From Yoonia sp. (GTDB lineage Bacteria > Pseudomonadota > Alphaproteobacteria > Rhodobacterales > Rhodobacteraceae): a stretch of DNA of 8,944 bases. Under the pieces are notes generated by a model that saw only the letters and a list, made by a program, of their open reading frames with translations, was not told where the DNA came from and did not search any database. The position numbers and the translations under genes were made by a program. Of the stretch, positions 7,101-8,944 are shown in pieces. Where the stretch lies: contig JAHDGO010000067.1 in the NCBI GenBank assembly GCA_020627605.1, forward strand, positions 1 through 8,944, read 5' to 3'. Numbering within the stretch: position 1 is the stretch's first letter; every line of letters begins with the position of its first letter.

Positions 7101-7128
7101 TTGACGCCATCCCGGCTTTGGTTTTAAT
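7101..7128 (+). promoter_or_regulatory. Putative sigma-70-like promoter of hrcA-grpE
   Basis: TTGACG (7101-7106) matches five of six -35 consensus bases. After 16 bases, TTTAAT (7123-7128) matches five of six -10 bases. Transcription would start near 7135, just ahead of hrcA at 7154, leaving a very short leader. I cannot exclude an RpoH-type promoter, but no clear heat-shock -10 is visible. No experimental support. Confidence 0.4.
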
Positions 7129-7153
7129 TGTCCGGTCCCGGAAAAAAGCAACG

Positions 7154-8218
7154 ATGACAGAGCAGACGCCAAACATCGACGAACTCAACGCCCGCTCGCG
7201 CGAGGTGTTTCGGCGCGTGGTTGAAGGCTATCTGGAAAGCGGCACCCCCGTCGGATCCCGTACCCTGACCCGCGATTTTTCGGAAAAGGTCAGCGCGGCC
7301 ACCATCCGCAACGTGATGCAGGACCTCGAATATCTGGGCCTTCTCGACAGCCCTCATGTCAGTGCGGGGCGCATCCCCACCCAACTGGGCCTGCGGATGT
7401 TCGTCGATGGTCTGCTGGAGGTTGGCGATCTGGACGGCAAGGACCGTGAAACAATCGACCGCACGCTGACGTCGAATGATCAGGACGTGACCGCCGTGCT
7501 GGATCAGGTTGGGCAGGCCCTCTCTGGCGTGACGCATGGGGCGAGCCTTGTGCTGACGCCGAAACATGAGGCCGCGATCAAACATATCGAATTCGTGTCT
7601 CTGTCACGCGAACGGGCGCTGGTGGTGCTGGTCTTTGCTGATGGGCATGTGGAAAACCGGCTCTTCACACCGCCACCGGGGCAGACGCCCTCCTCCATGC
7701 GTGAAGCGGCGAACTTCCTCAATGCAATCGCCGCCGGGCATACGCTGTCGGAACTTTCGACCGTCATCGCCCGCGAGATCGCAGCACGCCGGCAAGAGAT
7801 TGACAGGCTGGCCGCCGAACTGGTCGAAGGTGGCGTGGCACTTTGGGAAAACGAAGGTGAATCCACCGAACGGCTGATCGTGCGCGGGCGCGGCAACCTT
7901 TTGGGCGATGGCGAGGATGAGGTGGACCTCGCCCGCATCCGCACGCTCTTTGACGATCTCGAACGCAAGCGTGACATCGCGCAATTCCTCGATCTGGCGG
8001 AAGGCGGCGACGGGGTGCGCATTTTTATCGGCTCAGAGAATAAATTGTTCTCACTTTCGGGTTCATCTTTGGTCGTTTCCCCTTATATGAACGCCGACCG
8101 CAAGATCATCGGGGCCGTTGGTGTCATCGGCCCTACCAGATTGAATTACGGGCGCATTGTGCCCATCGTGAACTATACAGCCCAGCTCGTTGGCAAGATC
8201 ATTGCCGACCGCGCGTAA
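7154..8218 (+). CDS. hrcA: Heat-inducible transcription repressor HrcA
   Basis: Repressor that binds CIRCE operators, typically at groESL, and is kept active by GroEL. The 354-residue product is of family length. An N-terminal winged helix covers about residues 17-80, with ESGTPVGSRTL (28-38), SAATIRNVMQDLE (47-59) and the wing HVSAGRIPTQLGLRMFVD (68-85). A GAF-like middle follows, with SLVLTPKHEAA and FADGHVENR. The C-terminal block has GSENKLFSLSGSSLVVSPY and GAVGVIGPTRLNYGRIVPIV. ATG 7154 has only a weak GGAAAA upstream; a TTG at 7118 would add 12 residues but would start inside the likely promoter. It sits 10 bases before grpE. With no CIRCE upstream, direct autorepression through that operator is unlikely here, and its targets are presumably elsewhere. 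Confidence 0.96.
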   Translation: MTEQTPNIDELNARSREVFRRVVEGYLESGTPVGSRTLTRDFSEKVSAATIRNVMQDLEYLGLLDSPHVSAGRIPTQLGLRMFVDGLLEVGDLDGKDRETIDRTLTSNDQDVTAVLDQVGQALSGVTHGASLVLTPKHEAAIKHIEFVSLSRERALVVLVFADGHVENRLFTPPPGQTPSSMREAANFLNAIAAGHTLSELSTVIAREIAARRQEIDRLAAELVEGGVALWENEGESTERLIVRGRGNLLGDGEDEVDLARIRTLFDDLERKRDIAQFLDLAEGGDGVRIFIGSENKLFSLSGSSLVVSPYMNADRKIIGAVGVIGPTRLNYGRIVPIVNYTAQLVGKIIADRA

Positions 8219-8228
8219 AGGAAAACCG

Positions 8229-8786
8229 ATGTCTGAAAAAGACGAACCACTGCAAACGCTTGATGAACTTGCTGCCGAAGGGGATGAGCCTGATTTCGAC
8301 GCCGCCGCCGAAAGCTTTGACGAGATCGAGGCCCTGCGCGCAGAGCGTGATGATTTCCGCGACAAATTCATGCGCGCGCTGGCTGATGCTGAAAACACCC
8401 GCAAGCGGGCCGACCGCGACCGGCGCGAGGCTGAAAACTACGGTGGGTCCCGCCTCGCCCGGGATCTGCTGCCGGTCTACGACAACCTGAACCGCGCACT
8501 GGAAGCTGCCCGCGAAAGCGATGAGAAAGCCCCCGAATCCCTGATGGAAGGGATCGAGCTGACCATGCGCGAGCTGGTCAACGTCTTCAAAAAGCACGGT
8601 ATTGAAACCATCACGCCAGAGGTCGGCGACAAGTTCGACCCCAAGATGCATGAAGCCATGTTCGAGGCACCCCTGCCCGGAACGAAGGCAGGCGAGATCA
8701 TTCAGGTCTCTACCAGCGGGTTCATGTTGCACGACCGCCTGCTGCGCCCCGCACAGGTGGGGGTGTCATCGATGCAGGGCGGCTGA
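8229..8786 (+). CDS. grpE: Nucleotide exchange factor GrpE
   Basis: Dimeric co-chaperone that releases ADP from DnaK and may act as a thermosensor through its long helices. The 185-residue product has a short acidic N-terminus, then a charged coiled coil at about 30-75 (EIEALRAERDDFRDKFMRAL and following). A four-helix region with ARDLLPVYDNLNRALE (77-92) comes next. The C-terminal beta wing that contacts DnaK has GDKFDPKMHEAMFE (133-146) and SGFMLHDRLLRPAQVGVS (163-180). ATG 8229 has TAAAGGA at 8216-8222, which includes the hrcA stop, so the two genes are probably one transcript. DnaK and DnaJ are not in the window. Confidence 0.97.
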   Translation: MSEKDEPLQTLDELAAEGDEPDFDAAAESFDEIEALRAERDDFRDKFMRALADAENTRKRADRDRREAENYGGSRLARDLLPVYDNLNRALEAARESDEKAPESLMEGIELTMRELVNVFKKHGIETITPEVGDKFDPKMHEAMFEAPLPGTKAGEIIQVSTSGFMLHDRLLRPAQVGVSSMQGG

Positions 8787-8798
8787 GGCTGCCTCTGC
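8774..8798 (+). other. Possible hairpin over the grpE stop codon
   Basis: GCAGGGCGGC can pair with the segment at 8788-8798. This gives ten pairs, two of them G-U, with one bulged C at 8792, and a TGAG loop that contains the stop codon. No T-run follows, so it does not look like an intrinsic terminator. It might protect the mRNA 3' end or be chance in GC-rich sequence. Confidence 0.22.
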
Positions 8799-8944
8799 CA
8801 CAGGAATCGCACTGCAAACCAATGGAGACTGGTTCGCCTAAGTGCCGATTGCGGTAGCGCAGGAAACGTCTGGCTTGAGCCCAACTTTGCCACTCACAGA
8901 AGGCGCTTCGGAACGCTCTTCAATGGTATGTTGTGTGTCAAAGG
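8787..8944. other. Tail after grpE without a supported gene
   Basis: These 158 bases contain several short inverted repeats (for example AACCA/TGGTT at 8817-8834 and TGCCG/CGGTA at 8843-8856). None has a T-run, and I see no convincing promoter. No open frame here resembles a protein I know. A neighbouring gene may begin beyond the window edge. Confidence 0.5.

Larger units (their letters stand above)
7040..7153. promoter_or_regulatory. Divergent intergenic region between rph and hrcA
   Basis: This 114-bp stretch is the only sizeable gap between genes before the tail and must carry the start signals for both clusters. It holds the rph ribosome-binding site on the minus strand, a fair sigma-70-like promoter towards hrcA, and a weak candidate towards rph (TTGGAT at 7094-7089, 17 bases, TATCGG at 7071-7066, minus strand). 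No CIRCE element (TTAGCACTC-N9-GAGTGCTAA) is present. Confidence 0.6.

Noticed and set aside
7131..7142. Small palindrome TCCGG-TC-CCGGA upstream of hrcA
   Set aside because: Five-base arms in GC-rich DNA; does not resemble CIRCE and is too short to call an operator.
8036..8052. Inverted repeat GAGAA-N7-TTCTC in hrcA
   Set aside because: Short arms within the conserved coding block GSENKLFSLS; no reason to think it is an operator.
8199..8732. 177-residue antisense open frame opposite grpE
   Set aside because: Lies across the well-supported grpE and shows no family motif.
8899..8921. Hairpin GAAGGCG...CGCTCTTC in the tail, considered as a terminator
   Set aside because: Needs a bulge, has a short stem and no following T-run.
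1..8944. Mobile elements, CRISPR arrays, tRNA/rRNA genes, defence or biosynthetic systems
   Set aside because: Looked for on both strands; every stretch of 300 bases or more is occupied by a conserved housekeeping gene and no such signature was seen.

Overview
The window is a conserved, gene-dense piece of an alphaproteobacterial chromosome. Gene order (mnmE-mnmG-rsmG-parA-parB, then hemW, rdgB and rph on the minus strand, then hrcA-grpE), moderately high GC and protein sequences all suggest Rhodobacterales, probably the Roseobacter group. The genus cannot be named from sequence alone. This arrangement is typical of the replication-origin-proximal part of alphaproteobacterial chromosomes.

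Region 1 (1-4577, plus strand) is a tightly packed run. It holds the 3' end of mnmE, then mnmG, rsmG, parA and parB, with gaps of a few bases or overlaps of 1 and 11 bp. MnmE and MnmG together modify U34 of the tRNA wobble position, RsmG methylates 16S rRNA, and ParA/ParB segregate the chromosome. Two perfect copies of the 16-bp parS palindrome TGTTTCACGTGAAACA lie inside this run. One is at the mnmG start (395-410) and one is near the rsmG start (2294-2309), so the ParB loading sites sit in the genes just upstream of parAB.

Region 2 (4574-7039, minus strand) is a second compact cluster read as rph > rdgB > hemW: RNase PH, an ITP/XTP pyrophosphatase and a HemW-type radical SAM protein. It converges on parB, and the two stop codons share one CTAG.

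Region 3 (7040-7153) is a 114-bp divergent intergenic region with a plausible sigma-70-like promoter for hrcA. Region 4 (7154-8786, plus strand) is hrcA-grpE, the heat-shock repressor and the DnaK nucleotide-exchange factor. The last 158 bases (8787-8944) hold no gene or clear terminator that I can support.

I see no mobile element, CRISPR array, RNA gene, toxin-antitoxin or defence system. The window is housekeeping DNA. The points of interest are how the parS sites are embedded in coding and translation-start sequence, a non-canonical G4 motif in MnmE, a G/C strand-skew change across the parAB segment, and the heavily overlapping gene ends.
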